64,000 nt of DNA from Paenarthrobacter sp. A20 (GTDB lineage: Bacteria; Actinomycetota; Actinomycetes; Actinomycetales; Micrococcaceae): NCBI RefSeq assembly GCF_024168825.1, contig NZ_JALJWH010000001.1, forward strand, positions 1,736,001 through 1,800,000, given 5' to 3'. Both the position numbers and the translations under genes were made by a program. Of the stretch, positions 1 through 8,043 are shown piece after piece (position 1 is the stretch's first letter; each line of letters starts with the position of its first letter). Below the pieces are notes generated by a model. That model made no database searches and was not told where the DNA came from. It saw only the letters and a program-made list of their open reading frames with translations.

Positions 1-734
1 GTCGCGCCCTTCGCGAGTTCGGCGGTCACAGCTGCAGCAAGGGAGCAGCCAGCACCGGACACAGCCACTTCGCCAACCTTCGGAGCGCGAAGGACTTCCA
101 GCGTTTCGCCGTCGTAGTAGACGTCGACGGCGTCCGGGCCTTCCAGCCGCACCCCGCCCTTGGCGAGGACTGCTGCGCCGCTGATCTCGTGGATGCGGAT
201 CGCCGCGGCCTTGAGCGATTCTTCGTCTGTAATGGTGAGCCCGGACAGGGACTCGGCCTCGAAGTGGTTCGGTGTGACAAACGTTGCCAGCGGCAGGATC
301 TGGGCCTTCAGGGCCTGGTCGGTGTCCAAGGCATGGCCCGGTTCCTGGCCCTTGCAGATCAGCACAGGGTCCAGGACCACATTGGCGAACGAGCCATCAG
401 TGAGTGCCTTCTCCACGGTGCTGATGGTTGCCGGGCTTCCGAGCATGCCGATCTTCACCGTGTCCAACACCGAAGGTGCGCCGGAAGCGGCACCATACGC
501 CGCCGTCGTGGCTTCCAATTGGTCTGCAATAACCTGCTGGTCCACCGGCACAAAGCGGTGGTTCCAGTTGTCCTGCGGGTTGAAGGAAACGATGCACGTG
601 AGGTTCGCGATGCCGAACACTCCGAGTTCCTGGAAGGTCTTGAGGTCGGCCTGCGCGCCGGCGCCACCGGTCGCTTCGGAGCCGGCGATGGTCAGGGCGA
701 TGGCAGGGGCAACGGCTGAAGTCATGGTTTCCAT
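1..734 (-). CDS. pdxK: Pyridoxal/hydroxymethylpyrimidine kinase (PdxK/ThiD family), C-terminus cut by window edge
   Basis: A ribokinase-fold ATP-dependent kinase that phosphorylates B6 vitamers or HMP in the cytosol. The N-terminus carries the family glycine motif (LTIAGSEATGGAGAQADLKT) and the region FQELGVFGIANLTCIV. Later come a DPV-CKG segment, KGG, VYYDG, and SGAGC as the anion-hole motif. The CKG, KGG...YYDG and GAGC spacing resembles Firmicute PdxK more than classical ThiD, so I favour pyridoxal kinase. Both families share the fold, so HMP-P kinase activity is not excluded. Two in-frame ATGs (734 and 725) are possible; neither has a strong ribosome site. About 240 residues are present and the end lies outside the window. 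It follows the TAXI gene by 52 bp on the same strand. Confidence 0.85.
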   Translation of the reverse strand, partial: METMTSAVAPAIALTIAGSEATGGAGAQADLKTFQELGVFGIANLTCIVSFNPQDNWNHRFVPVDQQVIADQLEATTAAYGAASGAPSVLDTVKIGMLGSPATISTVEKALTDGSFANVVLDPVLICKGQEPGHALDTDQALKAQILPLATFVTPNHFEAESLSGLTITDEESLKAAAIRIHEISGAAVLAKGGVRLEGPDAVDVYYDGETLEVLRAPKVGEVAVSGAGCSLAAAVTAELAKGA

Positions 735-786
735 TTTGCCAGTTGCCCGGCCGTACGCCGATTCAGGCCCCCGACACTCGCGAGGC

Positions 787-1803
787 CTAGCCGTGCAGCG
801 CCCTGTAAGCAGCTTCCGCGGCCGGATGCAGCGGGATACCCGCGGTGTTGATGAGGGTTTCGGGGCTGAGGAACTGCACTCCGGTGCTCGACGTCGGAAC
901 CAGATCCTGGGCCTGGTCCACCAGCAACTCCACCGTCTGCCGAACAACATGGTCGGCCAGATCCCTGCGGCACAGGAGCAGGTTCGCGACGCCGATGGTC
1001 CACACGGCGGGAGCGTTGCCGTAGCTGTTGGCCGGGATCAGGACACGATCATAGAAGAATCCCGACTGCGCCCGTGTTGCGGGGATGAACGCGGAAATGT
1101 CGAGGAGACGCACGCCGATTTCCTGGGCTGCCGCAGCGATGGGTGCCGTCGGGACACCTCCGGACTGGATCATCACGTCAATGGAACCCTCCCGCAAGGC
1201 GGCCAGGGCCTGGTTCAAGCCGAGATTCACCTGCTTCACGGTGCGGGGTGGTTCAGAAAGTCCCGCCGCTGTGATGATCCGTCCAGCGGTCAACGTGGTT
1301 CCCGAGCCCACTTCACCCACGCCCACGGTCTTCCCGGCGAGGTCCGCGAGGGTCCGTAGCCCGCTGTCCTCCCGCACGATGCAGTGAACGTAGTTCTGGT
1401 ACACCTTGCCGATCGCAACAAGGTCTCCGGGCTGTGCTGGCTTCCCGGCGGGCGCTGCGTCGGGCGCTGCGGCCTGCGCTGCTGCAACGGCCTGCGCTGC
1501 TGCATCGGCCAGCGCGACGGCGAAGGTCGCCTCGCCGGACACAACCCGCTGTATGTTTTCAAGGCTCCCGCCGGTGGTCAGCGCGACGGCGTTTGCGGCT
1601 ACGCCTTTGCGCTGCAGCAAGGCCGCGAGCAGGGTGGCGAACTCCAGGTAGAAACCGCCGGATTCGCCACCGGCAACCGTGAGTTCTTTTGGTTGTTCCT
1701 CCGGCGTGCAGGCGGTGGTCGACGCGAGCAGGCTGCCGCCCAGGCCCGTGGCGACGGCGGCTTTGAGGACGCTTCGCCGGGAGAACACGGGGGAATCAGG
1801 CAT
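787..1803 (-). CDS. TAXI-family TRAP solute-binding protein (exported)
   Basis: An extracytoplasmic binding protein of 338 residues. The N-terminus has a twin-arginine-like stretch (SRRSVLKAA), a hydrophobic core and a possible lipobox Cys at about residue 32 (STTAC), so it is probably exported and perhaps lipid-anchored. The mature part has TAXI-family features: GGESGGFYLEFATLLA near the start, TTGGSLENIQRV, and a central GVGEVGSGTTLTA region followed by LGLNQALAALREGSID. Such proteins usually deliver organic acids or glutamate to a TRAP permease, but no permease is nearby. It overlaps the histidine kinase by 8 bp and has a strong GGAGGAGG ribosome site inside that gene. It is therefore co-transcribed with the two-component system and may act as its ligand sensor (inference). 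Confidence 0.9.
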   Translation of the reverse strand: MPDSPVFSRRSVLKAAVATGLGGSLLASTTACTPEEQPKELTVAGGESGGFYLEFATLLAALLQRKGVAANAVALTTGGSLENIQRVVSGEATFAVALADAAAQAVAAAQAAAPDAAPAGKPAQPGDLVAIGKVYQNYVHCIVREDSGLRTLADLAGKTVGVGEVGSGTTLTAGRIITAAGLSEPPRTVKQVNLGLNQALAALREGSIDVMIQSGGVPTAPIAAAAQEIGVRLLDISAFIPATRAQSGFFYDRVLIPANSYGNAPAVWTIGVANLLLCRRDLADHVVRQTVELLVDQAQDLVPTSSTGVQFLSPETLINTAGIPLHPAAEAAYRALHG

Positions 1804-3208
1804 GTGTGTCCTCCTCCGGTTTCACGAACTCGAGGCGTGCTGTCAGGCCGTGGGGCTCGTGCGGCTCAAGGACGAGCCGCCCACCATTGGCCTGCGCCAG
1901 CCGCTCCACGATGGTCATGCCCAAGCCGTTGCCGGGGATCTTGCCATGCTGCGGCGCCCGCCAGAACCTGGTGGTGGACGCAGCGCGCTGTTCGGCTGGG
2001 AGGCCGGGACCGTCGTCGGAAATCACGACGGCGGTCCCTCCTTGCGTCGGTTGCGTCGCCACCGTGATGCGGGAGCCGGGTGCGTACTTTATGGCGTTCG
2101 TGAGGAGTTCACCCACCATGTGGGCGAGTTCGTCGGGGTCGCACACGATGTGGCTTTCGGACGTCGGGTCTTCCAACGTCAGCTGTGATCCGGCAAGGTG
2201 AGCGGCCCGTGCTGCCCGCTCGACTTCGCCCTGCAGGACTGGGAAGGGATCGATGACGGCCAAGCGCTGATGGTCTGCTTCATCCGCGCGGGCAGACCCC
2301 TCGAAGGCGCGGTGTTCCGCCGCAGCCAGCTTCAGCACGCCGTCGAGCATTTCCTCCACTCGCTCAAGTTCCGCGACAACGCCGGCCGCCGCATCTTGCC
2401 CCGGCTCACTTTTCAGCTCCAGCTGCAGCAAATCGATCCGCAAGCGCAGCGCGCCAACGGGGTTCCGGAGCTGGTGCGAGGTATCGGCGATGAGCCGGCG
2501 CTGGGACTCCATACTTTCCGTCAGGGTATCGGCCATGGCCGTGAAGGAGCGGCTGAGCTCGCGCAGTTCCGGCGGCCCTGCATCGGGAAGCTGGCTGGTT
2601 TTGCCGGTGGTTTCCAGTTCGTGGACTGCCTTGCTCAGTCTGTGGACCGGGCGAAGGACCCAGCCGGTGATGCGTAATGCCGCCAACAGGAGCAGCGCAC
2701 CCAGCGCCACAGCTGCAAGCCCGACGACGAGCCACCGCTCCCGTAGCTTCTGCCGGGCCGCGTCGAGGTCCACTTCAAGGACTACTTCGCCGAGTACCTG
2801 GCTGGCGGTACCGAAGGACCGCGAGATGATGTCGTTGCCGGTTCCGAAAGCTCGGATGGGGTTGAGTGTGGTGTCGCTGAGGTTGAGGCTGGCCCGGTTG
2901 AGTGCGTCCCGGGCCTCGGGCTGGTCCGCGCTGATTCCGCCGGAACGGATTGTCTTTTCTTGAAGTCGGATCAGGATCCCCTCACCGTAAAGCTCGGAAT
3001 AGCGGTCCATCTCGCGTTGCAGTTGAGTGGTGTCGTTGTCTTCCGCAGCATCGCTGGCCAGTTGGGCAAAGCGGTTCAGCGCGGCGACGCGGTTGATTTG
3101 CAGTTCCTGGGTGAGCTCGCGGCCGGCCGATGTCAGGATCACGCTGGAGACCGTCACCACGATGATCACCACCAGCAGGCTCAGGATGCCGAGGACGCGG
3201 AACTTCAC
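1796..3208 (-). CDS. Sensor histidine kinase (TctE-like)
   Basis: A 470-residue membrane sensor kinase. TM1 is at about residues 5-27, an extracytoplasmic sensor loop at about 28-157, TM2 at about 158-180, and a HAMP-like linker follows. The H-box is ADTSHQLRNP with His245. The HATPase domain shows the N-box ELLTNAIKYAP, DDGPGLP (G1) and GNGLGMT (G2). The arrangement and neighbour order match TctE/TctD systems that control tricarboxylate uptake; the ligand here is unknown. It starts with GTG in a GTGA overlap with the response regulator stop codon, so translation is coupled. It is the middle gene of the regulator-kinase-TAXI operon. Confidence 0.93.
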   Translation of the reverse strand: MKFRVLGILSLLVVIIVVTVSSVILTSAGRELTQELQINRVAALNRFAQLASDAAEDNDTTQLQREMDRYSELYGEGILIRLQEKTIRSGGISADQPEARDALNRASLNLSDTTLNPIRAFGTGNDIISRSFGTASQVLGEVVLEVDLDAARQKLRERWLVVGLAAVALGALLLLAALRITGWVLRPVHRLSKAVHELETTGKTSQLPDAGPPELRELSRSFTAMADTLTESMESQRRLIADTSHQLRNPVGALRLRIDLLQLELKSEPGQDAAAGVVAELERVEEMLDGVLKLAAAEHRAFEGSARADEADHQRLAVIDPFPVLQGEVERAARAAHLAGSQLTLEDPTSESHIVCDPDELAHMVGELLTNAIKYAPGSRITVATQPTQGGTAVVISDDGPGLPAEQRAASTTRFWRAPQHGKIPGNGLGMTIVERLAQANGGRLVLEPHEPHGLTARLEFVKPEEDTHA

Positions 3209-3867
3209 GGTTGCTCAACGCGATAGCCGACACCGCGGACATTGATGATGAATCCCGGCAGCTGGAGCTTGGACCTCAGGCCGGTGAGATGCACGTCCAA
3301 GGACCGGGAGTGCGCCAGGAATGCGTCGCCCCAGAGTGCGTCCAGGATCTGCTCGCGGGTCACCACCGAGCCTGCGTTCCTGACGAGGAGGCTGAGGAGG
3401 TCGAACTCTGTTGCCGTCAGGGCGAGGTGCCGTTCCCCGACGGCGGCCACGCGGCGATCGAGGTCTACTTCCAGTTCTCCAAGGACGATGTTGTGGGGGG
3501 CTTGCTGGCCCGACCGGTTGGTTCGCCGCGTCACGGCTTCGATCCTGGCGAGTAATTCCACGAGCTTCACGGGCTTGACCAGGTAGTCATCGGCCCCCGA
3601 ACGGAGTCCCAGGACCACACTTCTTTCGTCATCGCGGGCCGTCAGGATCAAGATGGGGATCTGGGTGACCTGCCGGAGTTTCCTCAGGACTTCCAGGCCG
3701 TCCAAGTCCGGAAGGCCAAGGTCCAGCAGGATCACCTCGTGCTGCCGGTGGGCCAGGAGCGCGTCCTCGCCCCGGGATACCCGGGTGTGCGTGTGACCAG
3801 CAGAGGCGACGGCTGCGCTCAAGGCCGACGCCATGGCGTCGTCATCCTCGACGATGAGCACGTGCAC
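3205..3867 (-). CDS. OmpR/TctD-family response regulator
   Basis: A 220-residue DNA-binding response regulator. The receiver domain (about 1-115) has the acidic pocket EDDD, the phosphoacceptor Asp49 in LLDLGLPD, Thr76 and Lys98 in LVKP. The C-terminal winged helix (about 125-218) includes LTATEFDLLSLLVRNAG and a wing ending INVRGVGYRVE. It starts with GTG, preceded by AAAGGAG at suitable spacing. It is the first gene of a three-gene operon with the kinase and TAXI protein. The upstream symporter gene on the same strand is separated by a hairpin, so the regulator probably has its own promoter in the short gap to about 3918. The symporter is a plausible target (inference). Confidence 0.95.
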   Translation of the reverse strand: MHVLIVEDDDAMASALSAAVASAGHTHTRVSRGEDALLAHRQHEVILLDLGLPDLDGLEVLRKLRQVTQIPILILTARDDERSVVLGLRSGADDYLVKPVKLVELLARIEAVTRRTNRSGQQAPHNIVLGELEVDLDRRVAAVGERHLALTATEFDLLSLLVRNAGSVVTREQILDALWGDAFLAHSRSLDVHLTGLRSKLQLPGFIINVRGVGYRVEQP

Positions 3868-3918
3868 TGTCTCTGCTCCTTTGGGTCGCGGGCGGGTTTG
3901 CTACTAGAGCTTAACGTT

Positions 3919-3973
3919 GTGAGGCCCGCTCTGCGCCCTTCGGAGGATCCAAAGTGCGCAGAACGGGCCTCAC
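3919..3973 (-). terminator. Long inverted repeat, probable terminator of the downstream-coded symporter
   Basis: The arms at 3919-3937 and 3955-3973 pair at 17 of 19 positions (GTGAGGCCCG... against ...CGGGCCTCAC) around a 17-nt loop. The hairpin begins 13 bp past the symporter stop codon on the minus strand. No long T-run follows. The inner part of the right arm recurs at 42215-42228, so it may also be a dispersed element. Confidence 0.7.
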
Positions 3974-3985
3974 AAGGCACCTGGG

Positions 3986-5383
3986 TCAGGCGTTGACGCG
4001 ATCCTTCGTGCCGTCGTCGTCCTTCACGGCGCCCTTCGCCGCGAAAGCGTTGCCCTGCTCCGCGTCCAAGTGCGTCGCCTTCTTGTTCTTCAGCGCGAAG
4101 ATGTAGACCAACAGCGAGATGAAGATCGCAGCCGTGACGTAGGTGAAGAACATGTCCACCTGGCCCGACTTCTGCAACGCCGCACCAATCAGCGGCACCG
4201 TACCGCCGAACAGGGAGTTGGCAATTGCGTAACCGAGCCCCACGCCGAGGGCGCGGATGGATGCCGGGAACAGTTCAGCCTTCACCAGCGCGTTGATGGA
4301 TGTGTAGCCACCAACCATGAGCAGGCCTCCGAACATCAACAGGAACGCCACGAACGGGTCCTTGGTTCCAGCAAGTGTGGAGAGCAGCGGCCACGTGAAG
4401 AGCACACCGGTCACACCAAACCAGATCAGCAGCGGCTTCCGGCCGATCTTGTCCGAGAGCATGCCGTACACGGGCTGCAGCAGCATGAAGATGAACAGCG
4501 CCCAGAAGTTGATGACGGAGGTATCGGTCTTGGCGATGCCGGACGTATCGTTCATGAACTTCAGGATGAAGTTGGTGTACGTGTAGAACGCCACGGTGCC
4601 GCCGAGGGTGATGCCGATGCAGATGAGCAGCGGCTTCCAGTGCTTGGTGAACAGCAGCTTCATAGTGCCAGGCTGGGCCTCGCCCTCAACCTTGACGTGC
4701 GCGGCGCGGAGCTGGTCAGCAGAGAGGGTTTCCTCCATGGACCGGCGAAGCCAGAGCACGACCAGCGCCGCCACGCCGCCAATGGCGAACGGAATGCGCC
4801 AGCCCCACGCGGTCAGGTCTTCCTTGCTCATGGTGTTCTGCAGGATCACCAGTACCAGGAGGGCCAGCATCTGCCCGCCGATCAGCGTGACGTACTGGAA
4901 GCTGGAGAAGAAGCCGCGGCGCTTGGCCGTCGCAGCCTCGGACATGTAGGTGGCGCTGGTGCCGTACTCGCCGCCCACCGAGAAACCCTGGATCATGCGG
5001 ATAAACACCAGCAGGATCAGGGCCCACAGGCCAATAACGTCCTGCGTCGGCAAAATGGCGATGGCGAAGGAGCCGGCAGACATCATGGTCACGCTGAGTG
5101 TCAGGGCAGCTTTGCGGCCCTTGCGGTCGGCGTAACGGCCGAAGAACCAGCTGCCGATCGGGCGCATGAGGAACGACGTCGAGAAGACGGCCATCGCCTC
5201 TAGGCCGGCCTGAAGGTCGTCGGAGGAGTTGAAGAAGTGCGACTGGAAATACGCCGCGAAAGCTGTGTAAACGTAAACATCGAACCACTCCACGAGGTTG
5301 CCCGCGGAGCCCTTGAGGATGTTGCTCACGGCCTTGCGTGTCTGGGCGGCTTCGCTCAGAGTTTCAGCTTGTTGGGTGCTCAT
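3986..5383 (-). CDS. MHS-family MFS symporter (alpha-ketoglutarate/dicarboxylate type)
   Basis: A 12-TM proton symporter of 465 residues in the cytoplasmic membrane. The family start GNLVEWFDVYVYTAFAAYF, the loop 2-3 signature RYADRKGRKAAL, and VGGEYGTSATYMSE after TM5 identify the metabolite:H+ symporter group, whose members move ketoglutarate, citrate, shikimate or proline. The chosen ATG at 5383 follows AGGAAGG with 7-nt spacing. An upstream in-frame extension of 47 codons lacks homology-like character and was rejected. The gene lies upstream of, and in the same direction as, the TctD/TctE/TAXI operon, separated by a strong hairpin. Its substrate is probably an organic acid sensed by that system (inference). 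Confidence 0.92.
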   Translation of the reverse strand: MSTQQAETLSEAAQTRKAVSNILKGSAGNLVEWFDVYVYTAFAAYFQSHFFNSSDDLQAGLEAMAVFSTSFLMRPIGSWFFGRYADRKGRKAALTLSVTMMSAGSFAIAILPTQDVIGLWALILLVFIRMIQGFSVGGEYGTSATYMSEAATAKRRGFFSSFQYVTLIGGQMLALLVLVILQNTMSKEDLTAWGWRIPFAIGGVAALVVLWLRRSMEETLSADQLRAAHVKVEGEAQPGTMKLLFTKHWKPLLICIGITLGGTVAFYTYTNFILKFMNDTSGIAKTDTSVINFWALFIFMLLQPVYGMLSDKIGRKPLLIWFGVTGVLFTWPLLSTLAGTKDPFVAFLLMFGGLLMVGGYTSINALVKAELFPASIRALGVGLGYAIANSLFGGTVPLIGAALQKSGQVDMFFTYVTAAIFISLLVYIFALKNKKATHLDAEQGNAFAAKGAVKDDDGTKDRVNA

Positions 5384-5658
5384 CAATGAACCTTCCTGGA
5401 CGGCAGCTTTTTGCAGCGGCCGTGTCTTGCATGAGTTCGTTCTGTCCATGAAGCTGGTGCTCATGGCGTCCTTGCGCATGGCTCTTCGTCGACTAAGAAA
5501 GGCCCTCCAAGGTGAAGAGGACATGTTCCAAACTAGGGGTGATGCACGGCACAGCCCTAGCTCGCGGGGGATTTCCTAACACTTCCTTAGGTTTCGGCCT
5601 GCGTTGGGGTGCGGGCCGGGCCCACGAACGTTAATGCTCGACGGCGGCCGCTCGCCCC

Positions 5659-5754
5659 GGACCCTCGCTCACCGCTGGTCGTGTTTTGGCGGACCCTCGC
5701 TCACCGTCTGTCGTGTTTTGGTGGATCCTCGCTCACTTCATGGGGGTTTCGGGG
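5659..5754 (-). repeat. 32-bp tandem repeat array A1 (three units, minus orientation)
   Basis: Units lie at 5659-5690, 5691-5722 and 5723-5754. Read on the minus strand each carries the core GTGAGCGAGG(G/A)TCC followed by a CCAAAACACGAC-type remainder; the third unit is diverged outside the core. The array sits in the 547-bp non-coding stretch 5384-5930 upstream of the symporter. Apart from this array and array A2, I see no gene in that stretch. Confidence 0.85.
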
Positions 5755-5838
5755 GTTACCGTGCTGGCATGGCGAAATTTTCGGGGACGGCCGAGGGAAC
5801 GACGCGACCCCGTGGACCGCCCGTCGTCATCGCGTCAT

Positions 5839-5966
5839 GTGAGTGAGCGTCCCTCCAAAGGCGCGAATAGGTGATGGAGGGTCGGCTGAAACTCTCAATG
5901 AGGTGAGAGAGCGGTGGGTTGAAGGGCCGATTAGCTGAGAGAGGGTTCGTCGTTGGTGCGGACGAG
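5839..5966 (+). repeat. 32-bp repeat array A2 (four degenerate units, plus orientation)
   Basis: Core-like starts fall exactly 32 bp apart at 5839 (GTGAGTGAGCG), 5871 (GTGATGGAGGG), 5903 (GTGAGAGAGCG) and 5935 (CTGAGAGAGGG). The rest of each unit is diverged. The last unit overlaps the 3' end of the minus-strand small ORF that stops at 5931. Orientation is opposite to array A1, giving the same inverted layout as the array after ppc. Confidence 0.7.
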
Positions 5967-6184
5967 CTTCCAGATTGATAGCCGGCCGATTCCGGCGGCG
6001 ACGGCCGTGCATACAGAAAAGCCAATATTGGGAAGTGTGCTGAAAAGTGCGCCGACCAACGCGCCGGCAGCTGTTCCCGAAACAACGAACGCAGCCACAT
6101 GCACCCACTGATTGCGGACGGCGCGGAGTGCCTTGCCTAGCAGCGTTCCGATCGGCAGGCTGCCGGGGGACTGACCGCGCTCAT
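5931..6184 (-). CDS. Small membrane protein, start uncertain, possible frameshift
   Basis: The reading frame that ends at 5931 encodes a segment with two likely membrane helices (WVHVAAFVVSGTAAGALVGA and a following NIGFSVCTAVAAGIGRLSIW), ending DEPSLS. I do not recognise the family. The natural start would be the ATG at 6184, which overlaps the epimerase stop codon (ATGA). That ATG is in a different frame and reaches a stop after 15 codons. One extra C in the C5 run at 6165-6169 would join the two frames. The frame itself is open up to an ATG at 6251 inside the epimerase gene, which is a less likely start. The last codons lie inside a 32-bp repeat unit. Confidence 0.45.
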
Positions 6185-7080
6185 CGATTCCCCTCGGCGA
6201 TCTCGTTGAGAGCGCCAGCAAGCGAGGGGTGCTCGAACGCGAAGCCCGCATCGAGCAACTTCCGGGGTTCCACCCAGCGGCTCTTCAGCACCAGTTCTGT
6301 CTGCGTCCGGATCAGGACAGCGCCGGCCTCGAGGAGCCATGCGGGCGTTGGAATTCCGAACGGGACGCCCATGCTTTGCCGGACCAGTGACATCAGTTCG
6401 CGGTTGTCTACGGGGTAGGGTGTCGCCGCATTCACCGGACCGCTCAGCTCACCGTGACCGTGGATGAACAGGACAACACGGAACAAGTCCTCCACATGGA
6501 TCCAGCTAAACTTCTGCGTGCCCGGTCCCATGTGCCCGCCCAAGCCGAGCCGGGCAAGATTCCGGAGAGGGCTCATGACGCCCCCGGCCCCCAAGACAAT
6601 CGCAATGCGCAGGGGCACTCTGCGGGTGCCCGGCACATCAGCTGCCGCCAACTCGTCCTCCCAAGCACGGGCGACATCCACGGAGAACCCACTGCCGAGT
6701 TCGCCTGAAACCTCCGACTGCGGGTGGTCTTCCGCGTGCCGGTAGATGGTTCCAGTGCTGGAATTGATCCACGTCCCGGGCGGTTCGGCGCACGCGGCAA
6801 CCGCCCGGCCCAAGGCTCGAGTTGTGAGAACCCGGGAGCACAGAATCTCCCGCCGGCGCCGCTCGTTGTAACGGCAATTCACGGAGCGTCCGGCGAGGTT
6901 CACCAACAACTCGGCGCCGTTCAGCGCTCTGGTGATGGCGCCGTCGTCGTTCCATTGCGCATCGGCCGACGCGTCCCGCCCAACCGTTCGAACCTGCCAG
7001 CCCTCGGCAATGAATCGCTGCCGGAAGTAGCTGCCGATGAAGCCGGTGGCACCCGCGATCACCACTGTCTGCGAGCTCAT
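6181..7080 (-). CDS. TIGR01777-type NAD(P)-binding epimerase (SDR39U1-like, DUF1731)
   Basis: A 299-residue atypical extended SDR. The N-terminal Rossmann motif is VIAGATGFIGSYF (residues about 6-18). Family-typical segments follow: LVNLAGRSVNCRYNERRRREIL, STGTIYRHAEDHPQ, PLRIAIVLGAGGVM, FSWIHVEDLFRVVLFI and, at the C-terminus, LLDAGFAFEHPSL with the DUF1731 tail. The substrate of the family is not established. The ATG at 7080 overlaps the TetR stop codon (ATGA), so an upstream ORF extension through the TetR gene is rejected. It is the second gene of a TetR-epimerase operon and probably under that repressor's control. Confidence 0.92.
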   Translation of the reverse strand: MSSQTVVIAGATGFIGSYFRQRFIAEGWQVRTVGRDASADAQWNDDGAITRALNGAELLVNLAGRSVNCRYNERRRREILCSRVLTTRALGRAVAACAEPPGTWINSSTGTIYRHAEDHPQSEVSGELGSGFSVDVARAWEDELAAADVPGTRRVPLRIAIVLGAGGVMSPLRNLARLGLGGHMGPGTQKFSWIHVEDLFRVVLFIHGHGELSGPVNAATPYPVDNRELMSLVRQSMGVPFGIPTPAWLLEAGAVLIRTQTELVLKSRWVEPRKLLDAGFAFEHPSLAGALNEIAEGNR

Positions 7081-7739
7081 GAGTCTTCCTTGACGTTGCG
7101 GACGAGTCCCAGGACGTCGTCGAACACCTTGCTCACGCCCGGAATCTTGGCCAGCGACAAGCCGCGAGCCACCAAAGGCGCGGCCCCGTCGATCAGCTTG
7201 CGCGTGCGTCGCTGGCCCGCGGATTTGTCGTAGACCCAGAACAGCGCGACGCCCATGTAGGCCAGCCACAGCAACTCTGGCAGATCGCCGCGAAGCTTCT
7301 TTGCGACGGCGGGGGAGGAACCCTCGACGGCGGAGCGGAAGATCGCGAGCGAAGCCTCGCGGGCGGCGGTGGACGCCTCGCCGAACGGGTTGACGGGCGA
7401 CGACGGCCGGATCGCCGTCGCTATGAAGTCGGAACCGAACTGATGGTACGGCGCCATGACATCGATGCCCGTGTGAAGCACTGCCTTCAGTCGGCCAGCG
7501 AGATCCTGGACGTCGTTGAGTGCCTTGGCGGCAACAACCGAGTGTTCGTCCTGAACCTGGAGGTACAGCTCTTGGACGAGCTCGTCCTTGGAAGCGAAGT
7601 AGTAGTAGGCGTTGCCGACCGAAACCCCCGCTTCCTGGGCAATGGCTCGCATGGTGGTTTTTTCGAAGCCGATCTCACGGAACATCCTCAGGGCAATGTC
7701 GGCTACCAGTTGGCGGGTCTGCTCACTCTTCGCTGCCAT
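7077..7739 (-). CDS. TetR-family transcriptional regulator
   Basis: A 220-residue repressor. The N-terminal HTH occupies about residues 10-55, with TTMRAIAQEAGVSVGNAYYYF as the recognition region. The C-terminal ligand domain is larger than average and includes PYHQFGSDFIATAIRPSSP and PELLWLAYMGVALFWVYD. The ATG at 7739 follows AAGGAGTG with good spacing. It is first in an operon with the epimerase. Two identical perfect palindromes TGAACGTGTTCA lie 25 and 59 bp upstream, so autoregulation is likely. The ligand is unknown. Confidence 0.93.
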   Translation of the reverse strand: MAAKSEQTRQLVADIALRMFREIGFEKTTMRAIAQEAGVSVGNAYYYFASKDELVQELYLQVQDEHSVVAAKALNDVQDLAGRLKAVLHTGIDVMAPYHQFGSDFIATAIRPSSPVNPFGEASTAAREASLAIFRSAVEGSSPAVAKKLRGDLPELLWLAYMGVALFWVYDKSAGQRRTRKLIDGAAPLVARGLSLAKIPGVSKVFDDVLGLVRNVKEDS

Positions 7740-7763
7740 GCTGCACTCCTTCGATGAAACTTT

Positions 7764-7809
7764 TGAACGTGTTCAAGGATGAGTATGCCACCATTTCTGA
7801 ACGTGTTCA
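7764..7809. promoter_or_regulatory. Twin TetR operators (TGAACGTGTTCA x2)
   Basis: Two identical 12-bp perfect palindromes lie at 7764-7775 and 7798-7809, 34 bp centre to centre, both flanked by T- and A-rich bases (nearly TTTTGAACGTGTTCAAAA). They sit directly upstream of the TetR start codon and between it and the divergent yhhQ gene. They are the obvious operators for the TetR protein. Confidence 0.8.
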
Positions 7810-7818
7810 AAAGTGTAC

Positions 7819-7931
7819 GTGAGAGAGCGCCGGGGGAAAGGGCGTGAAAGGTGAGAGGGCGCCGGGGGAAAGGGCGTGAAAGGTGAGAGAGCGCCGGGGG
7901 AAAGGGCGTGGGAGGTGAGAGGGCGCCGGCA
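7819..7931 (+). repeat. 32-bp tandem repeat array B (three units plus a partial)
   Basis: Units lie at 7819-7850, 7851-7882 and 7883-7914, with a partial fourth unit from 7915. They are nearly identical: core GTGAGAG(A/G)GCGCC, then GGGGGAAAGGGCGTG(A/G)(A/G)AG. The array is 10 bp from the second TetR operator and 113 bp before yhhQ. The period and core match the arrays at 5.7-5.9 kb and 42.1 kb; the remainder does not. Confidence 0.9.
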
Positions 7932-8043
7932 GGTGGGAGAATGGAACCGGTGCCGGGCGGTATGCCCCACCAACCACAGTGCTAATACAGCGGGGCTCCC
8001 TGAACAAAGGGGCCTGCGCGAACCACTACGAAATGGATGACCC

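Noticed and set aside
5659..5966. CRISPR array
   Set aside because: The units are directly adjacent with no spacers of separate sequence, only the core is conserved, and no cas gene is present.
7932..8043. preQ1 riboswitch before yhhQ
   Set aside because: A local stem is possible, but I see no conserved preQ1 aptamer motif.
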